From NCBI GenBank assembly GCA_965240325.2, contig OZ251222.1:62001-126000 (forward strand): a stretch of 64,000 bases of DNA, read 5' to 3'. The position numbers and the translations under genes are program-made. The stretch comes from Rebecca billardiae RCC1528 (Eukaryota > Haptophyta). The notes below the pieces were generated by a model that saw nothing but the letters and a program-made list of their open reading frames with translations, was not told where the DNA came from and did no database searches. How positions within the stretch are numbered: the stretch's first letter is position 1; each line of letters starts with the position of its first letter. Below are positions 33,317 to 44,510 of the stretch, piece by piece.

Positions 33317-33729
33317 TTAGCGGAACGCACGCTTCTCGACGTTGAGCGGCAGCACGGACGGCGTGCTGTCCGAGACGAGGTCAGTCGCCGCATCCTTGCT
33401 GGCGTCAATCACCTTGGTCTCCTCGTCCGCCCCGTCCTCGGCCGAGGGGTCGTAGTTGAAGGTGATGACCTCGGTGACGTGGCGATGGTACCAGCCGTTC
33501 TCGTCCGTGTACCTGCGCACGATAGTCCGGCGCAGCGGCGCCAGGCACGCGGGCATGAGAGCTGGCCGTGCGTGACCGCCCGCCCGCGCCCCACGCTGCC
33601 TCGCAGACACGTGCGCCACCGCCATCGCGAGAGCACGCACGAGGACTCATTGTACTCGTCCAGCATGGGCGAGTCCTGCGGGATCTCGAGTGTGTCGAGA
33701 AGACCAAACCCGGGGAAGAGGAAGAGCAT
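33317..33729 (-). CDS. small protein of unknown function
   Basis: Two exons, 33729-33641 and 33512-33317, joined by a 128-nt GT-AG phase-2 intron (donor GTGCGTG, acceptor GCGCAG). The product would be 94 residues. Exon one reads MLFLFPGFGLLDTLEIPQDS and exon two contains YTDENGWYHRHVTEVITFNY. Coding character in both exons and good splice signals support a gene, but I do not recognise it. AG immediately precedes the chosen ATG, so an upstream exon is possible and the N-terminus is uncertain. It is divergent from the EF-hand gene at 34007. Confidence 0.5.
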
Positions 33730-34006
33730 CTTGCACGTGCGCGGGGAGTGCTGTGGTGAGTCTCTCTTGCTGGCGGGGGGCGCCCTTCTTTCTCACGACA
33801 ACCGAGGGAGGCGGCCGCCGCCGCCTTGCGTCCGGCCTGGCGGTGGGAAAGGGCCGTACGGTGGGGGCGTCTAGACCACCAAGGATGATCTCAGAATGGG
33901 ATTACAAGATGGGTAAAAGCCGTTAAAACAGCAATGGCCGCAGCGACGCCTCCGGCTGCTGGCTAAACGCAATCTTACCCCCGCGCCCGTCGGCGACGTG
34001 GGCGCG

Positions 34007-34557
34007 ATGGTGGAGAAGCTAACCAACGAGGAGATCGAGATGTGTCGCGAGGCATTCCAAAAGTTCGATCGCGACGGCTCGGGCGCCATCGACGTGTTCG
34101 AGCTGCGCGCGACGCTCGAGTCGATGGGCCAACAGCCCACCGACGAGGAGCTGTTTGACATGATTGCCGAGGTCGATGCCGACGGCAGCGGCGAAATAGG
34201 TGCGTCCAGCGTCCCGCTCTGCGTCTCGCCCCTTGCCTCTGCGGCGCGCCCTGATGATGCAGCACACACACGCACACCCGCGCGCGCCCGGCCCGTCCAG
34301 ACTTCCCCGAGTTCCTGAAGGTGATGATGGCGCAGAAGGAGAAGCTCGCGGCCGCCTCGGACGAGAGCGACACGATCGACGCGTTCGTCGCGCTGGGTGG
34401 CGGCGCTGATCGCTCGGGCGAGATCTCGACGGAGAAGCTGCGCAAGATCATCAAGGACTTCGGCCTCACCATCGACATTGACAGCCTGATCAGAGAGGCT
34501 GACACCGACAAGTCGGGCTTCATCGACTACGACGAGTTCCGCACCATGATGAAGTAA
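34007..34557 (+). CDS. calmodulin-sized EF-hand protein, possibly flagellar
   Basis: Two exons, 34007-34199 and 34301-34557, with a 101-nt GT-AG phase-1 intron; 149 residues, exactly calmodulin length. EF-hand loops: DRDGSGAIDVFE and DADGSGEIDFPE (the second is interrupted by the intron) are canonical. The third (near GADRSGEISTEK) lacks the first ligand and the final Glu, so it should not bind calcium. The fourth, DTDKSGFIDYDE, is canonical. The third-hand region (DAFVALGGGADRSG) and GLTIDIDSLIREAD are more like axonemal calmodulin-type proteins (outer-dynein-arm light chain or docking subunits) than calmodulin. That assignment is inference. Confidence 0.85.
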
Positions 34558-35287
34558 GCGGCGCCCGACGCGTGCGGCGCTCACCGGGATCGACGTGCGC
34601 TGCATTCATCGTGCGCAGTCCTTGCTCGCCGACGGTGGCACCCGAATGCCTTTTGCAATTTGCGGCCCACGACGTCGCCCTGCTCGGTAACTTATGACTA
34701 TTGACTGGCTCCGGACTTCGGTCCACCCCCCCAGTCCGGTTGCTCACTGGAGCGCTACATCTTGACACTGCAATCGGCGGGATCGCCGCCTCTGATGATC
34801 TACAATATAGCTCCTAGACCACCCCAGGCGGTCGTCCCCGTTGGACGATAAGCCTATTCGACTCGACGACGACGGCCTTACTAATCTTAATGATGGATCC
34901 GCGCTGACTAGTGACTCAGTGCGTCCGCATCAGTCACAGTGACAGTCGTGTCCGACGAACCGCGTGGCTCCCGCCCAATGGCAATGATACAGTTTACGTA
35001 CTAAGAATAAGAGACGTCGCACACAGACTCAGGCAGGCGAGTAAGTACAGTGTCAGTTTTCGGTTCAGACTCTATTTAATGTAGCTGCTATAGTCTATTT
35101 ATTTAGACTATATGTATATATAACTAATAAATATACCCAGTCCGGGTATAATTTTCGCATATGCATACAGGTGTCCGCGGAATACTCCGCCCGGACTGTG
35201 CTGAATGAAAGTGAAATCTGAGATTCTAAAGTATAAGGGACCCGGATTAATATATTGAATGATGACGACCGGGCACTACTCTGTGAC
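34558..35287. other. spacer between convergent genes, partly AT-rich
   Basis: About 730 nt, AT-rich from 35050 to 35170. Nothing recognised. Confidence 0.5.
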
Positions 35288-37984
35288 TCAGGCGGCGCCG
35301 CCCGTGGCTAGATAACCCAGCCCTGTCGTTGGATCGTCGCAGGCCGGAGCAAGCTGCTGCGAAGACAGCACGAAAGCCGTGAGGATCGCTGCAAGGATGA
35401 ACCACGCGACGGTGCGCAGCACCCACTCAATGATGCTGCGCCACGCACGTGGCAGCCGACGCAGCACTGGGGCCAACGACGCCAATTGCGCACAGACGCC
35501 ACCAGCGCGCGCCGATGGCGCGCCCGCCGCGCCTTGCGCACTGGCCATGGCAGTCACCAGATCCATCTGTGAGGAGCGCTGCTGAGCCACAGTCGCCCAC
35601 ACGTCGCCACAGCTCGACGTGGGCGCGACCCGCCGGATGTTGCCGATGCTGCGCTTGCTCATCAGCTTCCTGCCCGACCTTAGCCCTCGCTGTGCGAAGC
35701 TGCTCGGGGCTGAGGCCGTCGAGGACGGCGAGTGCACCGTGGCCGCGCGCGGCTGCACGTGGCTGAGGTCGGGCGTGTGCTTGGGCGCGCTTTGCAGCAG
35801 CTGCACTGCGCGCTCGTTGAACCGCGGGAGTGAGCCGCACGCAACCTCGATTGCCGACGCGAGCCGGTCGTAGTCCGCCGGCAGCGAGCACGAGCACGCG
35901 TCAATCGAGAACTGCTCGATCTGCGCGGCATCGAATCCCGGCAGCAGCTCCATCTGTATCGCCGCGCTGCTCGCGCCGGCTGTCGAGGCTGAGCCGCTCC
36001 GCCTCGTCATGCGCGTGGTGGGTGCTGCACCCTGCGAGCCGCTGCGCCCAGAGACGCCCTCGGCGGCCTGCGCGTAGGCGAGATCCGCCTCCACGCTGCA
36101 AGTGGGAATGTTGCGGATGCTCGGATGGATGCTCGAATCGGGCGAGCCACAGCGGCTGCTGAAGCGCTCGCTCAGGCGCTCGCTCAGGCGCTCGCTCAGG
36201 CGCTCGCTCAGGCGCTCGCTCAGCCGGCCTCGGCTCGAACACCGGCCACGAGCGTGTGGGGAGCTGTCGCCAGCGGCCGCCATGCCTGAGCGCGATCCGT
36301 GATATGACTGGAGCGATGGCACGAGCTGCTCGTGCGACATCATCTGGTCGTACACGAAGACCTCGGCGATGCACCTGCGGCCACAGCGGCGTGCGGTAGT
36401 GCAGGAGCGGCGCGCGAGTGCACCGGCGCCTCGCATCAGCCACCGGCAGCAAAGGGCGGGCTCAGCGGCGCGGGGGCTGAACGAGCGCGGGCACACCATA
36501 AGCGCGTGAGGTACGTCGGGCCCGCCAGAATGAGCAGCGTGCGGCATGACGCGAGGTACACGGGTAGCAGCGGTAGTTCGGCCTCGATATTCTCCTGGTC
36601 GATGCAGCACCGGTCTGCAGCGCAGCGCGCGCGCGCGGTCGCGGCACATGCCGGTGAGTACACGCGTGTGTAGAGTCGAGCGCGTGCGCATGGCTGGGCA
36701 CGGGGGTAGGCGCCGACGGTGTCGCACCGATCCAGAGAAGCGGCTCGCGCTTGTTGGCGGCCTTGAACGCCGCACGCCACTTCTGCAGCGCCGCCCACTT
36801 GTACGCTGGATCGTCCTGCCACCTGCGGCGCCGGGCGTCCGCCGGGCACCGCCGCGCGTGAGCGCTCGCGCAGCAGGCGCGCTTCAGAGCGCGCGCGCGC
36901 GCACGCGCACGCGCGCGCGCGGACCACGCAGCGCGGGGGGAGGCGCGTACGAGTGCGAGACAAACGCGTCAATCTCATCGAGCCGCACGCTCTGCGAGCG
37001 CGTGTACCACAGCGTGGCGCTGTTCGGCGGTGGCACGTCCTCCTCCTCGCCCTCGTCGTGCTCATCATCATCATGGCGCTGAGCGAGGCGAGCACAGGTC
37101 AGGTCGAAGACGGCGCGCGTGAGCCGATCGGCCGGGATGGCACGGAGGCGCGAACGCGCGCCCGAGATGGACGACGCCTCGTCGCGGCCACTGAGCAGCG
37201 CTGCGATGCCCGCAGCGGCGCTCGTGCCCTCGTCGACCGCCGCCAGGCACGCGCCGATGCCATGCCGCACGCGCGGCACCATGTGGCCAAAGCCGATGAC
37301 GAAGATCCCGAAGCTCATCACCAGACCGTATTCGACGTCGCCGAGAATCAAGAAGCCGTCGACGAGTGCAAGGCCGAGCGTCACGGAGGAGAGCATCGCG
37401 ACCGAGCCGCGGAGCAGGTGCAGGCCCACCTGCTCCCAGATCGCATCGAGCAGCTGGCGCGTGCCGATGGGCGCACGGCCACACGCGCAGCCCGACGCAG
37501 CGAGCAGCGCGCCGGCGGTGCCGCACAGCGCGGAGAATGCGATGAGGCTCGCGAAGAGCCGCGAGTGGGTGTACACCCACGTCAGCTCGAGCCGCTGCCG
37601 CGTGTCGCAGTCGTGGATCGAGCCGAAAGGGCTGTCGCCCCGGAGCGCGCTGAGGAGGTGCATCACGCAGTTCGCGCCCCAGATAAAGCAGAGGATGAGC
37701 GCGTACGAGCGAACGAGCACGGTGCTCCGCGGCGGCACCGCCGACGTGACCAATAGAACGCCCCCAAAGAAGGACAAGGGGCTGACGTACCAGCCCACAG
37801 TGCTGCGAGGGCTGAGCACGTACCACGCGAGGCTGCCGACCATGACGGACACGCCCAGCACAAAGGGGAGGACGACGACACGCAGCAATCGGACGCGGCC
37901 AGCCCGGCGGGAGAGCGCCAGCTTGGCGCGGAGCATCTCCTCCAGGTCCGCCCGCGGCGGCGCGGGTCCCTCCTGCGTCGTCAT
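35288..37984 (-). CDS. multi-pass membrane protein with TIR-like domain and C-terminal anchor
   Basis: Four exons: 37984-36951, 36822-36728, 36614-36497 and 36374-35288 (introns 128, 113 and 122 nt, GT-AG). The product is 777 residues. Residues about 30-265 hold six or so hydrophobic helices (for example LRVVVLPFVLGVSVMVGSLAW). Residues 338-420 are TIR-like: DAFVSHSWQDDPAYKWAAL, REPLLWIDRCCIDQENI, LLILAGPTYLTRLWCIAEVF. The introns cut this domain three times, and splicing restores the exact motif. The Glu of WCIAE (residue 420) matches the position of the catalytic Glu of NAD-cleaving TIR domains. The long C-terminal part is Ser/Pro-rich, carries LSER repeats (12-nt unit at about 36156-36225) and ends with a hydrophobic helix near residues 745-765. 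The start is the first ATG; upstream codons in frame are not ATG. Function unknown; NAD cleavage or signalling is inferred. Confidence 0.75.
36156..36225. repeat. 12-nt tandem repeat coding SERL
   Basis: Five to six units of gcgctcgctcag encode (LSER)n in the minus-strand membrane TIR-like protein. It lies in the disordered part and is a likely length polymorphism. Confidence 0.9.
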
Positions 37985-38436
37985 GCCGCCGACTGGCGAC
38001 CAGGTCGCCGAGTCGCGTGACGTTCCTCCGCGGGCGCGCAACCTTGACACAACGGTTCGCTGGTGGGTCAGTTATTCGCATTGGATTCGCATTCCATGCT
38101 GATAGATGGTATACGCAACCGTAAGATACGGAAATCGATAGATGATCGAATGATGAATCGACAGCCGGTGCCACGGGGCGAAGGCCGCCAATCCTGCCGT
38201 CGCTGACCGAGTCCGAGTGACGGCGTCGGCTGACTCCGTGGGCGTGACGATCACGAACTGTGACGTACGCAGTAGTCGCGCGTGAGGCCACTGCCTGAGC
38301 AACCGCAGAACGGCAGGGCCGCTTCTAGATATCCTTGCCCAGGTAGTGCTGAATCCGCAGCAGTCGGCAGCATGCGCGTGTTGCACACAGCGCCCGGCGC
38401 CAGCGTGCGTGCGCCATTTGACCCCTGTCCAGACGT
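37985..38436. other. spacer between the TIR-like gene and ispH
   Basis: About 450 nt. It carries the upstream region of the minus-strand TIR-like gene; no other feature seen. Confidence 0.5.
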
Positions 38437-40049
38437 TCACGCAGCGACGGCGCCGCTCAGCTTCTTGAGCATCATCACGGCGCTGAGCACGTCCTCGACG
38501 GAGGAGTCCGGCGTGGACGCGCCCGAGGTGATGCCGATACGCACAGGCCGGTCGAGCGGCAGGAAGTCGGGCGTCGTCTGCGCCGCGCGTCGGGGTCGCG
38601 CGTGGCGCGCGCCACGGCTGTCACGCACACAGGCCGGCGCCGGCGCGCGCGCGGCGGGGCGCGCTCGGCGCGCACCTCAATCTCGCCCTCGACGGTGCGG
38701 TGCTCGATCGAGTTGTCGGGCTTGATGCACGAGGCCGCGTTGATGTGGTACGCGGTGAGGCCCTCGTGCACGGGGATCTCGAGCAGGTGGCCCGTGTTGC
38801 TCGAGTCCCACCCGCCCACGACGAGGATCATGTCCAGCGGCATGCCCGCCTTGGCGTCCTCGCACATCTCCTGCGCGCGGCCGCGCACGCGGCCGCGGAA
38901 GCACGCGCGCGCGTGTGAGCCGCCGCGGCCGCCTCGGCCGCGCGCGCGCGGGCGCGGCGCGGCGGGCACGCGCACCTGGATGGCGTCCTGGCGGACCTGC
39001 GTCGCGTCGCAGATCGTGTCGAACGCCGCGTAGCTCTCCGCCGCCGTCTCGGGCCCGAACTTGGTGATCATGGTCTTCTCGAGCAGCTTGGAGATGGCGG
39101 TCGTCTCCTTCTTGTACATGGTCGTCTGGTTGGCGAGGCCGATGCGCTTGAGGTGCTTGTCCGGGTCGAAGCCGGGCGAGATGGCGTTCTTGAAGTACTC
39201 GAGGAACTCCTCGCGCGACATCGCGCCCTCCTCGCCCAGGATGTACTTGCACACCATCGCCGCCTCGTCGATGTCCTTGACGATGATGTAGTTCTCAGCC
39301 ATCGACGCGGTCGCGATCGACTCCTCGTGCGCCCACTTGCCGTGGACGACGGAGGTCATGTCGCGCCGCACGTGCTTGTCGACGGTGTTCCACACCTTCG
39401 TCACCCACGGGCACGTCGTGTCCACCACCTTCACGTCCTTCGAGTCGAGCAGCTCCATCTCCTCGAGCGAGGCGCCAAACGCGGGCAGGATGACGACGTC
39501 GCCGTCCTCGACCGCGTCAAAGCGCTTGCCCTGCTCGGTCTTCTCGATGAACTCGACGTCCATGTCCTCCAGCAGCCCGTTCACCTGCGGGTTGTGGATC
39601 AGCTCGTTCGTCAGGTGCATGCGCTTGTCGGGGAACGCCTCGCGCGCGGCCCACGCGAGCTCGATGCTGCGCTCGACGCCCCAGCAGAAGCCATAGTCCT
39701 TGGCGAGCAGGAATGTGACCTGCTTCTCGCCCTCGCCGAGCACGAGCTCCTGCTTCGACTCGCTCATCTTCTGGACGAGCTGACCCTTGAACTGGTCCGT
39801 CATCCTGCCCGTCACACGCTCGTGCACCTCCTTCTCGAACGGCCGCGCCCCGCGGTAGAAGGTCTCGCGCGACATGAGCTCACGCCGGAGCGCGCGCTTC
39901 GCAGACTCGCTACGATCCTCCGCCATGCGCAACGCGGAGCGTGCTTCCCGCACACCGGCGCGCATGCTGCCCGCACGGGGGCTCACGAGCCCCCTCGCGG
40001 CGCACGCCAGCGCCGCGAGGACGCCCACGCGAGCAAGATGCCGTCCCAT
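38437..40049 (-). CDS. ispH: 4-hydroxy-3-methylbut-2-enyl diphosphate reductase, plastid
   Basis: Last enzyme of the plastid MEP isoprenoid pathway; forms IPP and DMAPP using a [4Fe-4S] cluster. Three exons: 40049-38976, 38870-38676 and 38577-38437; introns 105 and 98 nt, GT-AG; 469 residues. Cluster cysteines are in DYGFCWGVERS (about 122), DTTCPWVTKVW and AASCIKPDNSIEHRT. Other family motifs: HLTNELIHNPQVN, HGKWAHEES, VVGGWDSSNTGHL, ITSGASTPDSSVED. It is of the cyanobacterial/plant type (longer than bacterial forms). The chosen ATG gives a signal-like start (VGVLAALACAARG) and an Arg/Ser-rich transit stretch; an in-frame ATG at 40145 would add 32 residues and hide the signal. Intron 1 is a stop-free multiple of three. 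Divergent from STE24. Confidence 0.92.
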
Positions 40050-40177
40050 CGTGTCCGGAAGACGTCGCCCGGCCCCCCCACGGTGATCGCCCCGATCGAC
40101 AAAGACCGTAATTAGGCGGCTATTAGGCTGCTTTTCCATACTCATCTTGCCATCTGCGTCGAGGAGGAACCGTCGCG
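40050..40177. promoter_or_regulatory. compact bidirectional promoter region, ispH/STE24
   Basis: Only 128 nt separate the two chosen starts (32 nt if the longer IspH start is used). It contains a short AT-rich patch (aattaggcggctattaggct) in otherwise GC-rich DNA. Both transcripts must be driven from here or from within the partner gene. Confidence 0.5.
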
Positions 40178-41611
40178 ATGCCTACCCGCCCGCAACTCGA
40201 GCTCGCGCCCGCCGCCGCGCGGGCGCCCGCGTCGCGATTCTCGCTTGCCCGCTGCTACCGCGATCAAGAACGGGCCAGCATGGCGGCTGCCGGCTTCTAC
40301 CTGCGCGTGTATGCTTGCGCGGCGGTGCTGGAGCACCTGTGGGACCAGTACCTCCGTTCGCGGACGCGTGCGCGGCTTCGGCGTAGCGGCGTCCCGCCAG
40401 CCGTCAAGGCCGCGCTCCCCGACGTCGACGAGGAGGCGTACGAGCGCGCGCGCGAGTACTCGCGCGACAAGAACGCGCTCGGAACCGTGACCGACTTCCT
40501 CAGCCTGCTCATCGGGTTCGCGACGCTGTGGCTCGCGCCGCGCGTCTGGAACGGCCCCGCGCTACGCGCGATCGAGCGGCTCGGTCTCGCCGCCGACCAC
40601 GAGGTCTGCCGCATGGTCGCGTCGATGCTGATCCTCGCGCCGTGGAGCCTGTGCACGACGCTGCCCTTCTCCGCGTGGCGCACGTTCGTCACGGAGGAGC
40701 GGTACAAGTTCAACAAGCACACGTGGCGCAGCTGGCTGTCGGACGCGCTCAAGAGCTTCGTCATCGAGGAGCTCGTCCTCAACATCCTCCTGCTGGGGCC
40801 GATGACGCTGATTCTGCGCCGGCTCGGGCCGGGCGCGTGGTGGTGGCTTTGGCTCTTCACAAGCGCTTTCATCCTCGCGTTCAACATGGCGTACCCCGTG
40901 CTGATCGCGCCGCTGTTCAACACGTTCAAGGCGCTCGACGACGGCCCCGTGCGCCAGGGTATCGAGGGCCTCATCCGCTCGAGCGGCATCTCGTGCTCCT
41001 GCGTCTTCGAGGTGGATGGCTCGCGCCAGAGCTCGCACTCCAACGCGTACGTCGCCGGCTTCTTCAAGACGAAGCGCATCGTCGTGTACGACACGCTGAT
41101 CACGCACCTCGACGGGCAGGTGGACGACGTGTGCGCCGTGGTCGCGCACGAGATCGGGCACAGCAAGCTGCAGCACAACTACGCGCTGCTCGGCGTCGCG
41201 TGCGCGCAGATCTTCGTCCTGTTCTACACGCTCGGCTTCTTCACGAGCGACCCGTCGCTCGTGACCGACTTTGGGTACGACGCGAGCTGCACGTACCTCA
41301 CGCTCGCGATGTTCATGATGTGCTACACCGCCGTCGTGCAGCCCGCCTTCTCGGTGCTCTTCAACGCCGTCACGCGCCAGCTCGAGTTCGCCGCCGACGC
41401 CTACTCGCACCGGCTCGGGTACGACATCCGCGCCGCGCTGGCGAAGATCTCCAAGACGAACCTCGCCGATCTCAACCCTGACCCGCTCGTGTCCATGTGC
41501 CGCGACTCGCACCCGACCACGGTGCAGCGCGTCGCGGCGATCGAGGCGCTGCGAAAGGCGGCGGCAGGCGGCGGCGCGGAGGGCCGCGAGCCGCATGGCA
41601 AGGTGGACTGA
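40178..41611 (+). CDS. STE24: CAAX prenyl protease 1 (Ste24, M48 metalloprotease)
   Basis: Single exon, 477 residues. Removes the last three residues of prenylated CAAX proteins in the ER/nuclear membrane. Zinc motif HEIGH at 324-328 and the third ligand Glu at 403 (EFAAD) are both present. Several membrane helices: about 105-125, 145-165, 195-215, 225-245, 335-355 and 375-395. Family landmarks: KNALGTVTDFLSLL, RTFVTEERYKFNKHTW, YPVLIAPLFNTF, GSRQSSHSNAYVAGFFKTKR (20 residues), RIVVYDTLI, DPLVSMCRDSHPTTVQRV. Length matches yeast and human enzymes (about 450-475). The start is the first ATG; a second at residue 35 (MAAAGFYLRV) is possible. Confidence 0.93.
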   Translation: MPTRPQLELAPAAARAPASRFSLARCYRDQERASMAAAGFYLRVYACAAVLEHLWDQYLRSRTRARLRRSGVPPAVKAALPDVDEEAYERAREYSRDKNALGTVTDFLSLLIGFATLWLAPRVWNGPALRAIERLGLAADHEVCRMVASMLILAPWSLCTTLPFSAWRTFVTEERYKFNKHTWRSWLSDALKSFVIEELVLNILLLGPMTLILRRLGPGAWWWLWLFTSAFILAFNMAYPVLIAPLFNTFKALDDGPVRQGIEGLIRSSGISCSCVFEVDGSRQSSHSNAYVAGFFKTKRIVVYDTLITHLDGQVDDVCAVVAHEIGHSKLQHNYALLGVACAQIFVLFYTLGFFTSDPSLVTDFGYDASCTYLTLAMFMMCYTAVVQPAFSVLFNAVTRQLEFAADAYSHRLGYDIRAALAKISKTNLADLNPDPLVSMCRDSHPTTVQRVAAIEALRKAAAGGGAEGREPHGKVD

Positions 41612-42012
41612 GCCGTGCTGCCTCGGGCCCTAGGGGCCTACGCCGGCTACGGGGCGGCCGATTTCTATGATCTGACAGCCTCTGAAAATGAAAAAAACAT
41701 TTTCACCGCGCACGTCTCAGGCACTGCATATGAATTTTATGACGAGTTCATCATGAGTCATGTCAGATGTCAGTCACAGAGTCCCGGGCCCGGCGGGAGT
41801 AGTGTGATCCGGCGCGGCGTCCGTGAGCCGGACGAGGTCGAGTACACCCGCGCCAGTGTGATTGATATCATCATATCAGCAGCCGCGACTCGGTGGGTGG
41901 CGTCGCGACGACAGCAACCGTTGGCAACTGCGCATATTGTGATGATATATATTGCCGCATGCATCGTCACTGACGACATCCGGGGCCGGGCCGTGCATTC
42001 TGATCGCGAGCC

Positions 42013-42054
42013 CCGCTCGCATTGGTGTTCGGTAAGAACAACCAATGCGAGCGG
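42013..42054. repeat. hairpin, about 17-bp arms
   Basis: cgctcgcattggtgttc pairs with gaacaaccaatgcgagcg across a short loop (ggtaa), with one bulged base. Confidence 0.85.
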
Positions 42055-42259
42055 AGCGAGTTTTCCGGTAGGACACGCGTAGTCGTCCGGTGATTCCTAC
42101 AAGATTGATGGCCTTCCAATACGTATCCCACGGAATACAGTTTAGTCAGATCCCAATTGGTGCCAACGGTTTTCCGTGCAAAGTGAGGGTACCGACCGGG
42201 TGGTACCGCATCGCAAGTTTTGTTGTAAGTAATGAATATACGGACCGGTACATCAGTAA

Positions 42260-43110
42260 GTAAGTCGTGCACCCCTCCTTTCATCTGTATTCGGAGTGTT
42301 GCAGCACGGTGGTGGTGCACCCTTTCATCTGTATTCGGAGTGGTGCAGCAGACGCAGTGGTGGTGCATCAACCCTCCTTTCATCATCTGTATTATTATTT
42401 GGAGTGGTGCACGGAGTGTGGTGCATGCACCCCTCCTTTCATCTGTATGGTATCATCCGGAGTGGTGCAGCAGTGGTGGTGCACCCAACAGTGCACCCCT
42501 CCTTTCATCGTCTGATGTATTATTCGGAGTGGTGCAGCAGTGGTGGTGCATCAACCCTCCTTTCATCTGTATTATTTGGAGTGGTGCACGGAGTGTGGTG
42601 CTGGTGCACCCCTCCTTTCATCTGTAGTGGTGCAGCAGTGGTCGTGCACCCAACAAGTGCACCCCTCCTTTCATCGTCTGATGTATTATTCGGAGTGGTG
42701 CAGCAGTGGTGGTGCAACTTTGGTGCAACCCTCCTTTCACCTGTATTATTTGGAGTGGTGCACGGAGTGTGGTGCTGGTGGTGCAGCAGTGGTCGTGCAC
42801 CCAACAAGTGCACCCCTCCTTTCATCGTCTGATGTATTATTCGGAGTGGTGCAGCAGTGGTGGTGCATCAACCCTCCTTTCATCTGTATTATTTGGAGTG
42901 GTGCACGGAGTGCGGTGCTGGTGCACCCCTCCTTTCATGTGTATCATCCGGAGTGGTGCAGCAGTGGTCGTGCACCCAACAAGTGCACCCACCCCTCCTT
43001 TCATCGTCTGATGTATTATTATTCGGAGTGGTGCAGCAGTGGTGGTGCAACTTTGGTGCAACCCTCCTTTCACTACCTGTATTATTTGCCGAGTGGTGCA
43101 CGGATGAGCA
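42260..43110. repeat. tandem satellite with higher-order structure
   Basis: Fourteen copies of a monomer containing (cc)ctcctttcatc followed by a variable tgtatTattYggagtggtgca. Monomer spacing is about 48-85 nt. A variant with catcgtctgatgtattattc recurs at about 42505, 42671, 42821 and 43001, giving a higher-order period of roughly 150-180 nt. The array has few stop codons in the plus frames, so several open frames are artefacts of the repeat. Confidence 0.9.
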
Positions 43111-43436
43111 ACTCATTATTACTCGCATCATAGCGTGCACACTGCTCTCTACCCTGCTCCAACGGACCGGAACCGGCACGTGCCGGACCTGTGCCGCCGC
43201 GTTGACGCGGCGCCTGCTTCGCGAGGCGCACGCTCCTGCGACCGCGGACACCCCAGTGGAGGCGGCGCGTGGTGAGTGCCGATGCGCATGCGGCATAGTG
43301 ACGAGTGCCCCTCATACGTGAATTCCGCCCCGGCTGTCCTTCCGACCCCCGCGCCGCGACCGCCGCTCCTCGCCCCGCGACGCGCGTTTCTGTGAAACGC
43401 TTATTAGTGTTTGCTGCCTGAGGCTGCTTCGCGCAG

Positions 43437-43484
43437 TGCTGCTTCCTCCTTCAGACAGCAGCTCGACGGAAGGAGGAAGCAGCA
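43437..43484. repeat. hairpin with purine/pyrimidine arms
   Basis: tgctgcttcctccttc at 43437-43452 pairs with gaaggaggaagcagca at 43469-43484 (16 bp, perfect). A third copy of ctgcttcctccttcag lies at about 43604, and aggctgcttcg precedes it near 43421. Confidence 0.85.
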
Positions 43485-43856
43485 GCTTCAGAAGCTGCTG
43501 CATCGTACGTCAATCTCGCCCCTGCCGCCCGACTGATCCAAGCGCCAACCGCAGCCGCGCGCACCGCACGCGTGCGGGCGGGCCTTCAAGCCTAGTGTCG
43601 GGCTGCTTCCTCCTTCAGGCGTTGTGGTGGTGATGGTGGTGGCGGTGGTGGCGGCGGTGGAAGTAGTAGGTGGTGGTGGTCGGAACAGCTTGATGGCGGT
43701 AGACTGGCGTTGTAGTGGTAGGACAGTAGTAGCAGATGGTGGTGGTGCTGACTGCCATGAGCTCACATCATGCTGTCAGCTCGGTACACGACAATCGTCG
43801 CATGATGCGCATCATGCTGTCAGCTCGGTACATCGCATGATCGATGTGCATGCGCG

Positions 43857-44510
43857 CAGTACCATACGATGCAGTACCATACCATACCATGCAGCACCAT
43901 ACCATGCGCACAGCAGTACCATACCATGCGCGCAGCAGTACCATACCATGATACAGTTTACTATGATTTAACGTGCACACTTGGTTAAGGTGTGATTAAC
44001 GCCATCCAACATAGTACCATCATGCAGTACCATACCATGCAGTACCATACCATGCGCACAGCAGTACCATACCATGATGCAGTACCATACCATGCGCACA
44101 GCAGTACCATGCCATGATGCAGTACCATACCATGCCTACAGCAGTACCATACCATACAGTACCATGCAGTACCATACCATGCGCGCAGCAGCACCATACG
44201 TACCATGCGCACAGCATTACCACACCATACAGTACCGTGCAGTACCATACCATGTGCACTGCAGCACCATTAGGTCACCGTACGTACCATGCGCACAGCA
44301 GAACCATATACCATACAGTACCATCATGCAATACCATACCATGCAGTACCATACCATGCGCACAGCAGCAGTACCATACCATATGTATACAGTACCATGC
44401 AGTACCATACCATGCGCGCAGCAGTACTCATACCATACAGCCATGCTGCATTACCATACCATGCGCGCAGCAGTACCATACCATGCAAGCAGCAGTACCA
44501 TACCATCGTC
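43857..44510. repeat. accatacc/gcgcgcagcagt satellite
   Basis: About 650 nt made of accataccatg units alternating with cgcgcagcagt or cgcacagcagt, so the commonest unit is about 22 nt; shorter 11-nt units and insertions occur. A short unique stretch lies at about 43955-44030. The array is not CRISPR-like: repeats are contiguous and there are no spacers. Confidence 0.9.

Noticed and set aside
41615-42082. 155-codon open frame after STE24
   Set aside because: Mixed composition, no motif, and it overlaps the hairpin at 42013-42054.
42232-43321. Long open frames rich in SSVLFGVVHGVW-type repeats
   Set aside because: They only reflect the tandem satellite, whose units lack stops in several frames.
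43857-44510. CRISPR-like array
   Set aside because: The units are contiguous and degenerate, with no unique spacers, and the DNA is eukaryotic.
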